Positions 42,141-53,576 are shown, counted from the first letter of the stretch. The stretch: DNA of 64,000 bases from Massilia sp. IC2-477 (GCF_020707265.1 NZ_JAJFEQ010000015.1:34591-98590); one strand, 5' to 3'. Made by a program: numbers and translations. The notes: generated from the letters alone by a model not told the origin.

Positions 42141-44570
42141 TCAGAACGCGTAATCCACCTTCGCGTACATCGACCGTCCGTTAATGCCGAACGGGCAGGT
42201 CTCCCAGCAGTAGGTAAAGCCCAGTTGCGGGAATGGCGCCGCTTTCACCGGATCCCACTTGGTCGGGTAGGTGTCGAACACATTGTTGACGCCCGCCGTC
42301 AGGCTCAGCTTCCTGGTGAAGTTGTAGCGCGCGGTCAGGTCGACGATCCACTTCGCATCCCAGGTCTGGATGAAGCCCGGCGTGAAGCCCTGGCCTTCGA
42401 CTTCGCCGAAGTAGTTGGCGCGCGCCGTCGCGTTCCACTGTCCCACCGTGTAGTCGGCAGCCACCACGTGGTGCTGGCGCGGCTGGCCCTTCTCGATCAG
42501 CGTCACCTGGGTGTCGTCGAACAGCTGGACGCCGCTCAGGACCGAGGACTGCGAGTGGCGGTCCTTCACCTTGGTGCGGTTGAAGCCCAGCTGGCCGGAC
42601 AGTACCAGGGTCGAGCCTTGTCCGCGCGTGGTGTGCTGGGCCACCAGGTCGAAGCCGGTGGTGGTGGTGTCGATCGCGTTGGTGAAGAACTGGGCCTGGC
42701 CCACGCGCAGCGGATCGAGGATGGCCTTGATCGGGCAGGCCGCGGCGGTCGGGCAGGCGCCGGATTCCGGTGCGATGTTCGACGAGAACACGATGCGGTC
42801 GTCGATGTTGGTGCGGTACAGGTCCGCGGTCACCGAGAAGTTGCTGGTCGGGCGCAGGATCATGCCGACGCTGGCGCTCTTCGAGGTTTCTTCCTGCAGC
42901 GGCGCGATGCCGAAGGCGCGGGTGACGGCGCTGTTCTCGCGCGCGGTGAGGGTCTCGGTCAGCACGCCGGCGGCGTTCAGGTTGGTCGACACCGAACTGT
43001 AGAACTTCTGCTGCACGCCCGGGGCACGGAAGCCGGTCGAACCGGATGCGCGCAGGCCGACCAGGCGCGAGGGATCGTAACGGACACTCAGCTTGCCGAT
43101 CGTGGTATTGCCGAAGTCCGAATAGCGTTCGTGGCGCACCGCCGCGCCGAGCGACAGGGCGTCGCCCACCTTGCGTTCGAGGTCGACGTAATAGGCGGTG
43201 TTGTGGCGGCCGTCGTCCACTTCGGTGCCCGGGGTGTAGCCGGGGAAGCCCTGGATGCCGGAGGCAGCGATGCCGCCCGACTGGTCGCGGATGATCTTGC
43301 GCGGATCGTTGGTACGGCCGTACTGGTAGGAGACCGGGTCGCCCGCCACGATCTGGTAGTTATCCCGGCGCCATTCGAAACCGGTGCCGATGTAGAGCGG
43401 CGCGCCGGCGAAGTCCACCGAGCCCTTGAAGTCGAGGTTGAGGGTGGTCTGGTCGAACTTCAGCTTGCCGGTGTCGGCCTCCAGCGGCGAGCTGCCGTTC
43501 TCGTAGTAGTAGCTGACGTTGATCGAGTTACTCTCGTGGAAACCGAGTTCGCTGCGGCCGTGGTTCAGGCTCAGGTCCACGCTCCAGTCGTTCGCCAGGT
43601 CGTGCTTGTAGCCGACCGCCAGCGAGGCATCCTTGACGGTGGTGTTGATGTTCGGCAGGAAGCCATTCGGATACACGGCCGGTACGTTGCGCGCGTCGCC
43701 GGCCGAGCGGAAGAAGCCGGCCGCGTCGCCCGTGCGTTTGGATGCGCCGCCGAAGGCATAGAGCTCGCCGCCGCCAACCGGGAGGCCCGCGTTCAGCCAC
43801 AGGTAGCCGTCCTTGGCCAGGCTGTCGCCGATGCGCTGGGTCACGCGCGGCGGGTTGACGCGGGCGGTGTCCACTCCTGCGCGGTTGGTCTCGTTGCGGC
43901 GCCGCCCTTCGACCGACAGGTTCAGGTAGCCGCCGTCAGCTCCGAGCGGCATGCCCTTGTGCGCGCTGGCGGTATAGGTGTCGCCGTCGCCTTCGCTGGT
44001 GGTGCCGGCGCTGGCGCTCAGCTGGGTGTCGGTGACGCCTTTTTTCAGCACGATGTTGATCACGCCGGCGATCGCGTCCGAGCCGTACTGGGCGGCGGCG
44101 CCGTCGCGCAGCACTTCGATCGACTGGATGGCGGACAGGGGAATCGCATTGATGTCGGTGCCGGCCGAGCCGCGGCCAATGGTCTGCTGCACGTTGACCA
44201 GGGCCTGCTGGTGGCGGCGCTTGCCGTTCACCAGCACCAGCAGCTGGTCGGGGCCGAGGCCGCGCAGGGTGGCGGGGCGGATGATGTCGGTGCCGTCGCT
44301 GATAAACGTGGTCGTGAAGTTGAACGACGGGTCGAGGTCTTGCAGCACCTTGCCGAGTTCGAGCGAACCGGCCGACTGCAGGTCCTTCGCGCTGATCAGG
44401 CCCACCGGCACCGCGGTGTCGAGCGCCGTCTTGGCCTGGGTACGCGAGCCCAGCACGACCACGGTGGCCGGCTCTCCCTGGCTGTTCTGCGCTTCCTGCG
44501 CGAACGCCGATGCCATGGCCGATACCAGCGCAGTCGCCAGCAATACCCGTTTCTTCGGTTGATTCACCAT
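42141..44570 (-). CDS. TonB-dependent outer-membrane receptor
   Basis: 809 residues with a signal peptide (VLLATALVSAMASAFA-Q). A TonB-box-like segment (PATVVVLGSRTQ) leads into the plug domain (TLRGLGPDQLLVLVNGKRRHQ, AIQSIEVLRDGAAAQYGSDAIAGVINI). A 22-strand-type barrel follows and ends YAKVDYAF with the terminal Phe. Receptors of this kind import siderophores, vitamin B12 or glycans using TonB-ExbBD energy. The ligand cannot be read; no transporter or glycosidase genes are adjacent. A 262-bp region upstream is AT-richer and should hold the promoter, but I see no Fur box I would defend. Confidence 0.93.
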   Translation of the reverse strand: MVNQPKKRVLLATALVSAMASAFAQEAQNSQGEPATVVVLGSRTQAKTALDTAVPVGLISAKDLQSAGSLELGKVLQDLDPSFNFTTTFISDGTDIIRPATLRGLGPDQLLVLVNGKRRHQQALVNVQQTIGRGSAGTDINAIPLSAIQSIEVLRDGAAAQYGSDAIAGVINIVLKKGVTDTQLSASAGTTSEGDGDTYTASAHKGMPLGADGGYLNLSVEGRRRNETNRAGVDTARVNPPRVTQRIGDSLAKDGYLWLNAGLPVGGGELYAFGGASKRTGDAAGFFRSAGDARNVPAVYPNGFLPNINTTVKDASLAVGYKHDLANDWSVDLSLNHGRSELGFHESNSINVSYYYENGSSPLEADTGKLKFDQTTLNLDFKGSVDFAGAPLYIGTGFEWRRDNYQIVAGDPVSYQYGRTNDPRKIIRDQSGGIAASGIQGFPGYTPGTEVDDGRHNTAYYVDLERKVGDALSLGAAVRHERYSDFGNTTIGKLSVRYDPSRLVGLRASGSTGFRAPGVQQKFYSSVSTNLNAAGVLTETLTARENSAVTRAFGIAPLQEETSKSASVGMILRPTSNFSVTADLYRTNIDDRIVFSSNIAPESGACPTAAACPIKAILDPLRVGQAQFFTNAIDTTTTGFDLVAQHTTRGQGSTLVLSGQLGFNRTKVKDRHSQSSVLSGVQLFDDTQVTLIEKGQPRQHHVVAADYTVGQWNATARANYFGEVEGQGFTPGFIQTWDAKWIVDLTARYNFTRKLSLTAGVNNVFDTYPTKWDPVKAAPFPQLGFTYCWETCPFGINGRSMYAKVDYAF

Positions 44571-44832
44571 CTTGTCCCCTTGGTTGATTAGTCCATCACG
44601 AAAACTATTTCTCCTATAACTACAGCGAATTGATTTTGATTAAACCTTTCCGTAAGTACAAGTGTCAACTGTGCAAAATGCAACACTTTTAGATGATTCG
44701 CTCTATTCACAAACGATGGTTTGCACCCATGGCGGGTAATCGTCGAGGTGCATACCAAATTGGCTTTTCCAGCCTCGCAAGCCTTGCCTACAATGGGTTT
44801 CCGGCCGATGGCCGCCACTTCTGGAGCATCGA

Positions 44833-46062
44833 TTGACGCATGCATTTGCCCTTCACGGCCGTATGGCCGCCGCCCTGCTCGCGTTCGCACTGTCCGGTCC
44901 GACCCATGCGTCGGTCCCATCGGACACCATCAAGGTCGGCGACTACCGGGTGGAAGCGGCGACAGCGGGTTCGGGCCGCTACACGGTGATCCTGGAAGCG
45001 GGCTTTGGGCGCAACAAGGACGTCTGGAGCAGGGTGACGCTCCCCCTGGCCAAGTCGGCGAAGTTGATGAGCTACTCGCGTGCGGGGCACGGCAACTCGG
45101 ATCCGCGCCCGGAGGCGCCGACCATCGCGGCGCGCACCAATGAACTGGAACAGCTGATCGCCAAGCTGGATCTCAAGCCGCCCTTTGTGCTGGTCGGGCA
45201 TTCCTATGGCGGCTTCCTGATCCGCAGCTACGCCGCGCGCCACCCGGAGCAGGTGGCGGGCATGGTCTTCGTCGATCCGAGCGACGAGCAATTCAATGTC
45301 GAGCTGCGCAAGCTCGATAGCGCTGCCGTCGACAAGGACACCAAGCTCACCGAGCAGTTCATGCCGCCCAGGTTCCACCCCGAGCTGCGCAGCGTGCAGG
45401 CGGTGCTCGATAGTGGCAAGCTGCCCTTCGCCGGCGCGCTGCCCGACGTGCCGGTGGCGGTCCTGACCTCGGTGCAGAAGCGCGAGCAGCCGCAGCTCTT
45501 TCTCGAAACCCCGGCGGCGGTGCAGGTGTGGCGCGGGCTGCACGAACGCTTCTTCCGCAACTTCAGCAACGGCAGCCACATCGTGACCGCCGAGAGCGGC
45601 CACAACATCCACCAGGAGCAGCCGCAACTGGTCGTGGCGGCGGTCGAGGGCGTGATCGCCGCGGCTGAAGGCGTGCGCGTCAAGCGCGAGCGCGAACAGG
45701 CGCGCGCCGGGTTGCTGCACCGTCTGGAGCTGGGCGGTTCCGATGCGGCGATGGTGGCGGCGCTGGAAGCGAGCGGCCTTTCGGAATGGGATGCCAACCG
45801 CCTGGGCTACGAGCTGCTCGGAGCGCGCAAGCAGCCGGTGCTGGCGGAGCGCCTGATGCGCGCAGGCGCCAGCCGCTTCAACACCTCGGACAACATGCAG
45901 GACAGCTACGGCGAAGTACTGCTGGCGACGGGCAAGCCGCTAGAGGCCAGGCTGCAGTTCATGAAGGCGATCACGCTGGCCGAGGCGCAGGGCAAGGGCG
46001 ACAAGGTCCTGGCGGGCTACCGCGCCAACCTGGCCAAGGCCGAGGGCGCGATGGCGCGCTGA
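44833..46062 (+). CDS. Exported alpha/beta hydrolase with C-terminal helical domain
   Basis: 409 residues. A TTG start at 44833 has GGAG 6 bases upstream; ATG 44863 is the alternative. Signal peptide (MAAALLAFALSGPTHA). Alpha/beta-hydrolase motifs: oxyanion region VILEAGFGRN, nucleophile elbow VLVGHSYGGFLIRSYAARHPE, acid in VFVDPSDEQ, and a histidine in VTAESGHNIHQEQP. The last ~110 residues are helical and repeat-like (AERLMRAGASRFNTSDNMQDSYGEVLLATGKPLEARLQFMKAI), probably TPR-type. The substrate is unknown; such lipase or esterase relatives are common. It converges with the spermidine-synthase-like gene (6-bp gap). Confidence 0.82.
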   Translation: MTHAFALHGRMAAALLAFALSGPTHASVPSDTIKVGDYRVEAATAGSGRYTVILEAGFGRNKDVWSRVTLPLAKSAKLMSYSRAGHGNSDPRPEAPTIAARTNELEQLIAKLDLKPPFVLVGHSYGGFLIRSYAARHPEQVAGMVFVDPSDEQFNVELRKLDSAAVDKDTKLTEQFMPPRFHPELRSVQAVLDSGKLPFAGALPDVPVAVLTSVQKREQPQLFLETPAAVQVWRGLHERFFRNFSNGSHIVTAESGHNIHQEQPQLVVAAVEGVIAAAEGVRVKREREQARAGLLHRLELGGSDAAMVAALEASGLSEWDANRLGYELLGARKQPVLAERLMRAGASRFNTSDNMQDSYGEVLLATGKPLEARLQFMKAITLAEAQGKGDKVLAGYRANLAKAEGAMAR

Positions 46063-46068
46063 AGCGTG

Positions 46069-46845
46069 CTATGCGTGGTCGCGCATCCACTCCCTGAGCC
46101 CATCGACCCACTTCTTGGCCGGCAGGTTGAGGTGGCGCCGGATCTCGCCGGCGCGTTCGTACAGCAGCGAAAAATCGAGCTGCGGCGCGTTCTTGAAGGC
46201 CAGGACCACGATGTTCGCGTCGTGCACCTCGGGCAGCCAGACCACGGCGTCGAACACCTGCTGCATGGTGAGCAGGTTCTTGTCGTAGCTGCTGACGTCG
46301 CCGAACACGTTGGCGGTCATGATCCCGTCCTCCTTCAGGCAGTCGTGGCAGCCCTGGTAGAACTCGTGCGAATCGAGCACCGGGCCGCGCGCGTCGTGGT
46401 CGTAGAGGTCGACCTGCAGCACGTCGACCTGGCCGTGGTTGCCGGCATCGAGCACGAAGTCGAGCGCATTCATTTCGCGCACGTCCAGCCGGCCGTCGTT
46501 CTCGGGCAGGCCGAACAGCGCGCGGCAGATCGCGATCACGTTCGGATTGAGTTCGGCAGCCGTCACCCGCGCCTGCGGAAAGCGCCGGTAGCAGAACTTG
46601 GTCAATGCCGCGCTGCCCAGTCCCAGCTGGACGATGCGGCGCGGGTCCTGGATGAACAGCGTCCACATCATCATCATCTGGACGTATTCGAGTTCGATCG
46701 CATCCGGTTTCGACAGGCGCATGGCGCCCTGCACCCAGGAGGTGCCCAGGTGCAGGAAGCGCACGCCGTCGAATTCGTCGATGGTGGCGGGCGGGTGGCC
46801 GGGCTGGGCGAAACGGGGATCGATGCGGGCGTAGGAAGGCGGCAT
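46069..46845 (-). CDS. Spermidine-synthase-like methyltransferase-fold protein
   Basis: 258 residues from ATG 46845. A SpeE/spermine-synthase-type Rossmann domain: VQLGLGSAALTKFCYRRFPQARVTAAELNPNVIAICRALF (the GLGSA nucleotide loop and acidic residue after beta-2), DVLQVDLYDHDARGPVLDSHEFYQGC and GIMTANVFGD. The usual gatekeeper residues of true spermidine synthases are not all evident. It is better called a polyamine-synthase-like or fused MFS/spermidine-synthase-type enzyme without the membrane part. It is the last gene of a long minus-strand run from 54.8 kb, 53 bp after the GST gene. Confidence 0.78.
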   Translation of the reverse strand: MPPSYARIDPRFAQPGHPPATIDEFDGVRFLHLGTSWVQGAMRLSKPDAIELEYVQMMMMWTLFIQDPRRIVQLGLGSAALTKFCYRRFPQARVTAAELNPNVIAICRALFGLPENDGRLDVREMNALDFVLDAGNHGQVDVLQVDLYDHDARGPVLDSHEFYQGCHDCLKEDGIMTANVFGDVSSYDKNLLTMQQVFDAVVWLPEVHDANIVVLAFKNAPQLDFSLLYERAGEIRRHLNLPAKKWVDGLREWMRDHA

Positions 46846-46898
46846 GCTGCAACAACGGCAATGAAAGCCTATCCTACCACCGCCGTCCCGCGCACGCG

Positions 46899-47507
46899 TC
46901 AGGCGACGCCGTTGCGCCCGAACTCGCGGAAGCCCTGCCTTTCGGTGAGCCGGTCGTAGTAGGCCGCCACGTGGCGCAGGTCCGGCCGGTCCATCGGCGT
47001 CATCATCCAGCGGTTCACCGACAGGCCGAGCACCACGTCCGCCAGGGTAAAGCTGCTGCCCGCGGCATAGGCGCCGGTGGCGCGCAGCTGGGCGTCGAGG
47101 ATGCCGATGTGGCGGTTCCACGCGGCGATGCTGGCTTCGATCTGGGCCGCGTCGCGGTGCGCGGCGCTGCCCCGGACCAGCGCCATGAAGGCGTAGCGCC
47201 AGGCCGTGTTCAGGTCGGTGGCCTGCCAGTCCATCCATTGCTCGACGCGGGCGCGGTCGCGTGGCCCGGCCGGCAGCAGGGCGCCTTCGCCCTGCTCGCC
47301 GTAGCGATTGCAGAGGTAGCGGCAGATCGTGTTCGATTCCCACAGCACGAAGCCTTCGTCCACCAGCACCGGCACCAGCGCATTCGGGTTCAGGCCGGCG
47401 TGCTGCGCGTTCCAGTCCTCGCGTTCGAAAGGCAGGCCGAGTTCCATGCAGGTCCACAGCACCTTGCGTACGTTGATCGACGTGTCCTTGCCGATGATCT
47501 TCAGCAT
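46899..47507 (-). CDS. Glutathione S-transferase family protein
   Basis: 202 residues from ATG 47507 (AAAGGA upstream). The thioredoxin-like N-terminal domain has SINVRKVLWTCMELGLPFERED and the glutathione-binding LVPVLVDEGFVLWESNTICRYL (cis-Pro VPVL and ES motif). The helical C-terminal domain contains FTLADVVLGLSVNRW (N-capping box SxxD-like). The catalytic residue region (S-I-N-V-R) suits bacterial theta/beta-like GSTs. It conjugates or isomerises small electrophiles with glutathione. It lies 16 bp after the sensor-kinase gene. Confidence 0.9.
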   Translation of the reverse strand: MLKIIGKDTSINVRKVLWTCMELGLPFEREDWNAQHAGLNPNALVPVLVDEGFVLWESNTICRYLCNRYGEQGEGALLPAGPRDRARVEQWMDWQATDLNTAWRYAFMALVRGSAAHRDAAQIEASIAAWNRHIGILDAQLRATGAYAAGSSFTLADVVLGLSVNRWMMTPMDRPDLRHVAAYYDRLTERQGFREFGRNGVA

Positions 47508-47523
47508 ATGCGTCCTTTCTTGG

Positions 47524-48890
47524 TCATGGTGGCGGCATGCCGGGCGCCGCCGGCAGCGCTGGAAGGATGAGGGTGACGGCCAGGCCGCCGCCGTCGCGGT
47601 TCGACAGCAGGATGCGGCCGCCGTGGGCTTCGGCGATCTCGCGCGCCAGCGCCAGTCCGAGCCCGGTGCCGCTGCGCTTGGTGGAATAGAAGGGCACCAG
47701 CGCATTGGTGAGCACGGCCTCGCTCATGCCGGTGCCGCGGTCCAGCACGTCGATGCGGATGGCGTCCTGCACGCGCCGCACCTGCAGCTCGACGGCGTCG
47801 GGACTTGACCCGGATTCATGGGCGTTCTTGAGCAGGTTGAGCAGGGCCTGTTCCATCTGGGCGGCATCGATCCAGGCGGCTTCCTGGGGCAGCTCGCCAA
47901 GCTGGCGGAAGGCCACCTGGTCGGCCAGCCGGCCGACAAAGGCGCCCCAGGGCACCGCTTCCAGGCGCGGCGTGGGCAACTTGGCGAAGCGCGCGTAGCC
48001 GAGGATGAAAGTCTCCAGATGGCGGGTGCGCTCGCCGATGGTCTGCAGGATCTGCGGCAGGCGCTCGGTCTGGCCGCGCCGCACCAGTTCCGTGCCCGAG
48101 TGCGCGAGCGATGCCAAGGGCGCGAGCGAATTGTTCAGCTCATGGCTGATCACGCGGATCACCTTTTTCCAGGTCTGCACCTCCTGGCGCCGCAGTTCGG
48201 TGGTGAGGTGGCGCAGCAGCAGCAGTTCGTGGCGCCGGCCGTTCAGGGTGAAGGCGCTTCGCGCCAGGTGATAGACCTCTTCTTCTTCCGACTCGCCGGC
48301 GGTGAACAGGCCGTCGCCGCCGCGCGCCAGCGCTTCCTTCAGGGCCGGCGAGGCGGTTTCCAGCACGGCGCCCAGCGCGTGGCCTTCGAGCTTGCGGCCT
48401 TCCGACAGCAGCTGGCGCGCCGCCAGGTTGGCGTAGACGATGGTGCCGGTGTTGCTGGCGAAATCGGTAATCAGGAGCATGGCCACCGGCGTGTTCTGCA
48501 CCATGGTGTCGAGCAGCAGCTCGCGCTGGACCAGGCCGAGGCGCTGCTCGCGCAGCACCTGGCCGAGCGCATTGTGGGCGGCGATCAGGTCGGCCAGCTC
48601 GTCGTTCTGCGGCCAGTGCAGGCTGAAGGAAAAGTCGCCGTCGCGGTAGCTCGTCACCGTGCCCTCTAAGGCGCGGAACAGCGACAGGATCGGCTGGATC
48701 TGGGAGCGGATGGTGATGATGGCGATCGGGACGATCGCCGCCAGGCAGGCCAGGAAGACCAGGACCGGTTGTGCGGGGAAGAAGTGGTCCAGGCCGAGCG
48801 CGATCAGGATGCCGAGGGAGAGCAGGGTGCCGACCAGGGCCGACCAGCGCGTGACCAGCGAGAGGCGAAACCCGCGGCGCTCCTCCGCGC

Positions 48891-48894
<4 letters not shown>
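47524..48894 (-). CDS. NtrY-like membrane sensor histidine kinase
   Basis: 456 residues from ATG 48894. Two N-terminal membrane helices (WSALVGTLLSLGILIALGL and PVLVFLACLAAIVPIAIITI), a HAMP-like segment, a PAS-like domain (LLLDTMVQNTPVAMLLITDFASNTGTIVYANLAARQLL), then the H-box VIRVISHELNNSLAPLASLAHSG (His251) and HATPase with LLNLLKNAHES, DRGTGMSE and SGTGLGLALAREIAEAHGG. The H-box type is that of NtrY/PrrB-like kinases. Its start overlaps the stop of the response regulator by ATGA, so the two form a two-component pair, probably controlling the ABC exporter genes just upstream. Confidence 0.92.
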
Positions 48895-50228
<1,334 letters not shown>

Positions 50229-50254
50229 GACGGCAAGTTTAGCACTGGTTTCTG

Positions 50255-51487
50255 TCAGGCACTACGCGTTGCCGTCGCCGGCGAGATGCTGGCCGCGCGC
50301 CATGCCGGTCCGTAGGCCGCCAGGATGCCGAGCGCCCAGAACACCACCGCGCCGCCGATCAGGTAGTGCGCCGGCAGGCGCGTCATCTCGAGCTTCGTCA
50401 CCAGGAGGTGATTCAGGCTCAGGCCGACCAGCACGCCGCCGAACACGCCGGCGCTCGTGATCATGAAGTTCTCCATGATGAAGTAGCGCAGGATGTCGAG
50501 CTTGCGGGCGCCGAGGGCGCGGCGCACGCCGATCTGCTTGCGGCGCTGGGTGACCCACAGGCTGGCCATGCCGACGATGCCGCTGCAGGTGACCAGGAGC
50601 AGCAGCACGCTCACCGCGATCAGCATCCACGACAGCGCGACGTCCTGGCGGTAGCGGTTCTTGCGGTCTTCCTCGACGGTCTTGGCCTGCAGGATGAGCG
50701 GGGTCGCCGAGGACTTGCGCAGCGCTTCTTCCGCTTCCTTCATCACGCGGTCGCGCTGGCCGGCCTCGGTGCGCAGCGCATACAGGTTGCCGGGCGTGCC
50801 GTACAGGCGGGCCGGGACGATGGTGGCGAATTCGCCGCGCTCGCCCACTTCGCCATGGGCCGATTGCAGGCGCTCGACCACTCCCAACACCTGCGAGGAC
50901 AGTGCGCTCGGGCCGGTGCCGAACCAGACCGGCTTGCCGATCGCCGAGGCGCCCGGCCACATCTTGTCGGCCAGCGCCTTGGTGACGAGCACCTGCTTGG
51001 GCAGCTCGCGCTGCTCGTTCTCGTTGACGTCGACGATCTCGCCCGGTGCAAAGTCGCGTCCCTCGACCAGCTTCAGGCCGAAGGTCTTGACCAGCGAATC
51101 GCCCGACACGTATTGCGAGGCGACCGCGGTCTCGCGCTCCTGGCGCTGGTCGACGGCGACACTGTTGTTGCTGCCGCTGCGCGACAGCGGCATCTGCGAC
51201 ACCTGCGCCACCGAGACCACGCCCGGCACCGCGCGCAGGATGTCGGTCTCGCGCTTGATCGTGGCCAGCATCTGCTCCGGGCCGTCGGTGTTCAGGTTGC
51301 GCACCGTGAAGTAGAAGGTGGAGGCTTCATCCAGCAGTCCGGACGGACGCGCCGCCACGGCGCGCCGCTCCTCGACGATGTGCAGGGCATTGGCCAGGAT
51401 GCCCAGGCTCAGGCCGACCTGCAGCGCGACCAGGATCGGACCGGTTTTACTCCGCAGCAGGGCGGAAAAGATGGGACGGATTTCCAT
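50255..51487 (-). CDS. MacB-type ABC transporter permease (FtsX fold), second
   Basis: 410 residues. One N-terminal helix (GPILVALQVGLSLGILANALHIV), a ~230-residue periplasmic MacB_PCD domain, and three C-terminal helices (MLIAVSVLLLLVTCSGIVGMASLWV, IMENFMITSAGVFGGVLVGLSLN, YLIGGAVVFWALGILAAYGPAWRAA). The conserved cytoplasmic stretch RRKQIGVRRALGARKLDILRYFI is diagnostic of the FtsX/MacB family. Two permeases plus one ATPase and an adaptor make a MacAB-like export or envelope mechanotransmission complex. Confidence 0.9.
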   Translation of the reverse strand: MEIRPIFSALLRSKTGPILVALQVGLSLGILANALHIVEERRAVAARPSGLLDEASTFYFTVRNLNTDGPEQMLATIKRETDILRAVPGVVSVAQVSQMPLSRSGSNNSVAVDQRQERETAVASQYVSGDSLVKTFGLKLVEGRDFAPGEIVDVNENEQRELPKQVLVTKALADKMWPGASAIGKPVWFGTGPSALSSQVLGVVERLQSAHGEVGERGEFATIVPARLYGTPGNLYALRTEAGQRDRVMKEAEEALRKSSATPLILQAKTVEEDRKNRYRQDVALSWMLIAVSVLLLLVTCSGIVGMASLWVTQRRKQIGVRRALGARKLDILRYFIMENFMITSAGVFGGVLVGLSLNHLLVTKLEMTRLPAHYLIGGAVVFWALGILAAYGPAWRAASISPATATRSA

Positions 51488-51513
51488 GTTGGTGTCTCGT
51501 AGTTGTCAGGACA

Positions 51514-52824
51514 TTACTGCGATTTGAGTTGGATCGCCGGCGTCACCTGGCAGGCGCGCCAGGTCGGCAGCAGGCCGGCCAGCAGGGCGGCGGCGATCGA
51601 CATGATGAAGGTCAGGATCAGCATCTCCCAGTCCATGCGGGCGATGGTCGCCATGCCCTTGCTCTGCATGCCGATCAGCGCCAGCGCGCCGAAGGCCAGC
51701 ACCAGGCCGAGCACCCCGCCGACCAGGCCGACCACGCCGGTCTCGATCAGGAACTGCTTGAATACGTCGCTGCGCGAGGCGCCGAGGGCCCGGCGCACGC
51801 CGATCTCGGCGGCGCGCACCGAGAACTTCGCCAGCAGCAGGCCGATGGTGTTCACCAGGCACAGGATCAGGAAGCCGAACGCCAGCCAGGCCTGCAGCTT
51901 GCTGTCGTTGCCGACGACCTTCAACTCTTCCATCCATTCCATCACGTTGTACAGCTTGTTCGGCGCGTTGCGCTTCAGGCGGCCCAGCTTGCGCTGGTCG
52001 TTCGCATAGTTGTCGAGCCAGGACTGCAGCTCGGCGCGGTCGGAAGCGCTACGGGTCTCGAACCAGAACTGGATCCAGGTGCATTCCGAAGTCAGGAGGT
52101 TGGCAAAGCCCGGGTCGCGGTTGGCGCTGCAGTTCATGTTGCCGGAGTGGGACATCTCGTGGCGAATCGCGTTCGCGAAAGGAATGATGAATTCCTCTCC
52201 CTGGCCGAAGCGGCTGCCGCCGATCAGCTTGTAGTAGCGCGGCAGCGGATTCCATTTATCGATCACGCCGACCACGGTGTAGGGGAAGCCGCCGATGCGC
52301 AGCTGCTTGCCGACCGGGCTGGCTTCCCCGAACAGCTTTTCGGAGGTTTCGCGGCCCAGCACCACGACGTCGGCGCCGCGCTGGTCGTCCCCTTCCGTCC
52401 ACGGCTGGCCATGCAGGAAGGGCACCTTGAACATCGCGAAGAAGTCGCGGGTCGGTGCGATGCCGCTGGCATTGAAGGCCGGGATGTCGGTGCGCGGCGG
52501 TTCGATCGGGCGCTGCATGCCGTACATGGCGGTGCGGCGCTCGCCCTGGCCGCTCTTGAGGAAGTTCATGCTGTCGATATAGCCCAGCTGGTCGTCGTTG
52601 GGGCCGTCGCTCGGCACCCAGCCTTCGACCGGGCCGTTGTCCACGTGCGGCACGAACAGGCGGTCGCTCTTTTCGGGGATCGGGTCGCCCGACATCATGT
52701 GCAGGATGGTGAGCGTGGAAACGCTGGCGGCCACGCCAATGGCCAGGGTCAGCACCATCAGGGCGGTCAGGGCCGGGTTGCGGCGCAGGCTGCGCACGCC
52801 CAGCTTGAAGTAGTAGGAGAACAT
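51514..52824 (-). CDS. MacB-type ABC transporter permease (FtsX fold), first
   Basis: 436 residues with N-terminal helix (ALTALMVLTLAIGVAASVSTLTILHM), periplasmic domain with GETS-type motif VVLGRETSEKLFG, and three C-terminal helices including AWLAFGFLILCLVNTIGLLLAKF and LVGGVLGLVLAFGALALIG. The family stretch RAAEIGVRRALGASRSDVFKQFLIETG is present. It ends LLPTWRACQVTPAIQLKSQ, usual for MacB permeases. It starts 12 bp after the ATPase gene. It probably forms a heterodimer with the permease that follows. Confidence 0.9.
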   Translation of the reverse strand: MFSYYFKLGVRSLRRNPALTALMVLTLAIGVAASVSTLTILHMMSGDPIPEKSDRLFVPHVDNGPVEGWVPSDGPNDDQLGYIDSMNFLKSGQGERRTAMYGMQRPIEPPRTDIPAFNASGIAPTRDFFAMFKVPFLHGQPWTEGDDQRGADVVVLGRETSEKLFGEASPVGKQLRIGGFPYTVVGVIDKWNPLPRYYKLIGGSRFGQGEEFIIPFANAIRHEMSHSGNMNCSANRDPGFANLLTSECTWIQFWFETRSASDRAELQSWLDNYANDQRKLGRLKRNAPNKLYNVMEWMEELKVVGNDSKLQAWLAFGFLILCLVNTIGLLLAKFSVRAAEIGVRRALGASRSDVFKQFLIETGVVGLVGGVLGLVLAFGALALIGMQSKGMATIARMDWEMLILTFIMSIAAALLAGLLPTWRACQVTPAIQLKSQ

Positions 52825-52836
52825 GGCTGGGCGTCC

Positions 52837-53547
52837 TTATGCGTTGGCGGTGGCCTTGTCGACCAGGGTCGGGCCCTTGCGCACCAGGTCCGAGACCTGG
52901 CCGTCGATGATGTGCACGTTGCGGTGGGTGCGCACGGCCAGTTCCGGGTCGTGGGTCACCATCAGGATGGTGGTGCCGGCTGCGTTGATCTCTTCCAGCA
53001 GCTCCATCACGCCACGCGCCATTTGCGTATCGAGGTTACCGGTCGGTTCGTCGGCCAGCAGCAGCTTCGGACTACCGGCCAGCGCGCGTGCGATCGCGAC
53101 GCGCTGCTGCTGGCCGCCGGACAGCTCGGCCGGGTAGTGCTTCATGCGCGAGGCCAGGCCGACTTTCGACAGCGCGTCCTCGATGCGCTCCTTGCGCTCC
53201 TTGGCATTGAAACCGCGGTAGCGCAGGGGGACGTCGACATTGTCGAACAGGTTCAGGTCGGGGATCAGGTTGAAGCCCTGGAAGATGAAGCCCAGCTTCT
53301 CGTTGCGCAGGCGCGAGCGGGCGCTGTCGTCCAGGCCCTTGACGTTGACGCCGTCCAGGATGTACTCGCCCGAGGTGAATTCCTCCAGCAGGCCGGCGAT
53401 GTTCAGGAAGCTGGTCTTGCCGGAACCGGAAGGACCGGTCACGGTGACGAACTCGCCCGGCTTGACTTCGATCTCGAAGCCGCGCAGCGCGTGGGTCTCG
53501 ATCATATGGGTGCGGTACACCTTGCTCAGGTTGGTCATGCGCAGCAT
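52837..53547 (-). CDS. MacB/LolD-type ABC transporter ATPase
   Basis: 236 residues. Walker A VTGPSGSGKTSFLNI, Q-loop GFIFQGFNLIPDLNLFDNV, signature LSGGQQQRVAIARALAG, Walker B KLLLADEPTGNLD and H-loop ILMVTHDPELAVRTHRNVHI. DEPTGNLD and LSGGQQQR are those of the LolD/MacB/FtsE group. The length is normal for a stand-alone ATPase, unlike fused MacB. It lies between the adaptor gene (29 bp) and the first permease gene (12 bp). Confidence 0.95.
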   Translation of the reverse strand: MLRMTNLSKVYRTHMIETHALRGFEIEVKPGEFVTVTGPSGSGKTSFLNIAGLLEEFTSGEYILDGVNVKGLDDSARSRLRNEKLGFIFQGFNLIPDLNLFDNVDVPLRYRGFNAKERKERIEDALSKVGLASRMKHYPAELSGGQQQRVAIARALAGSPKLLLADEPTGNLDTQMARGVMELLEEINAAGTTILMVTHDPELAVRTHRNVHIIDGQVSDLVRKGPTLVDKATANA

Positions 53548-53576
53548 GGGATTCTCCTAGTTTCTGTTGGTCTTGT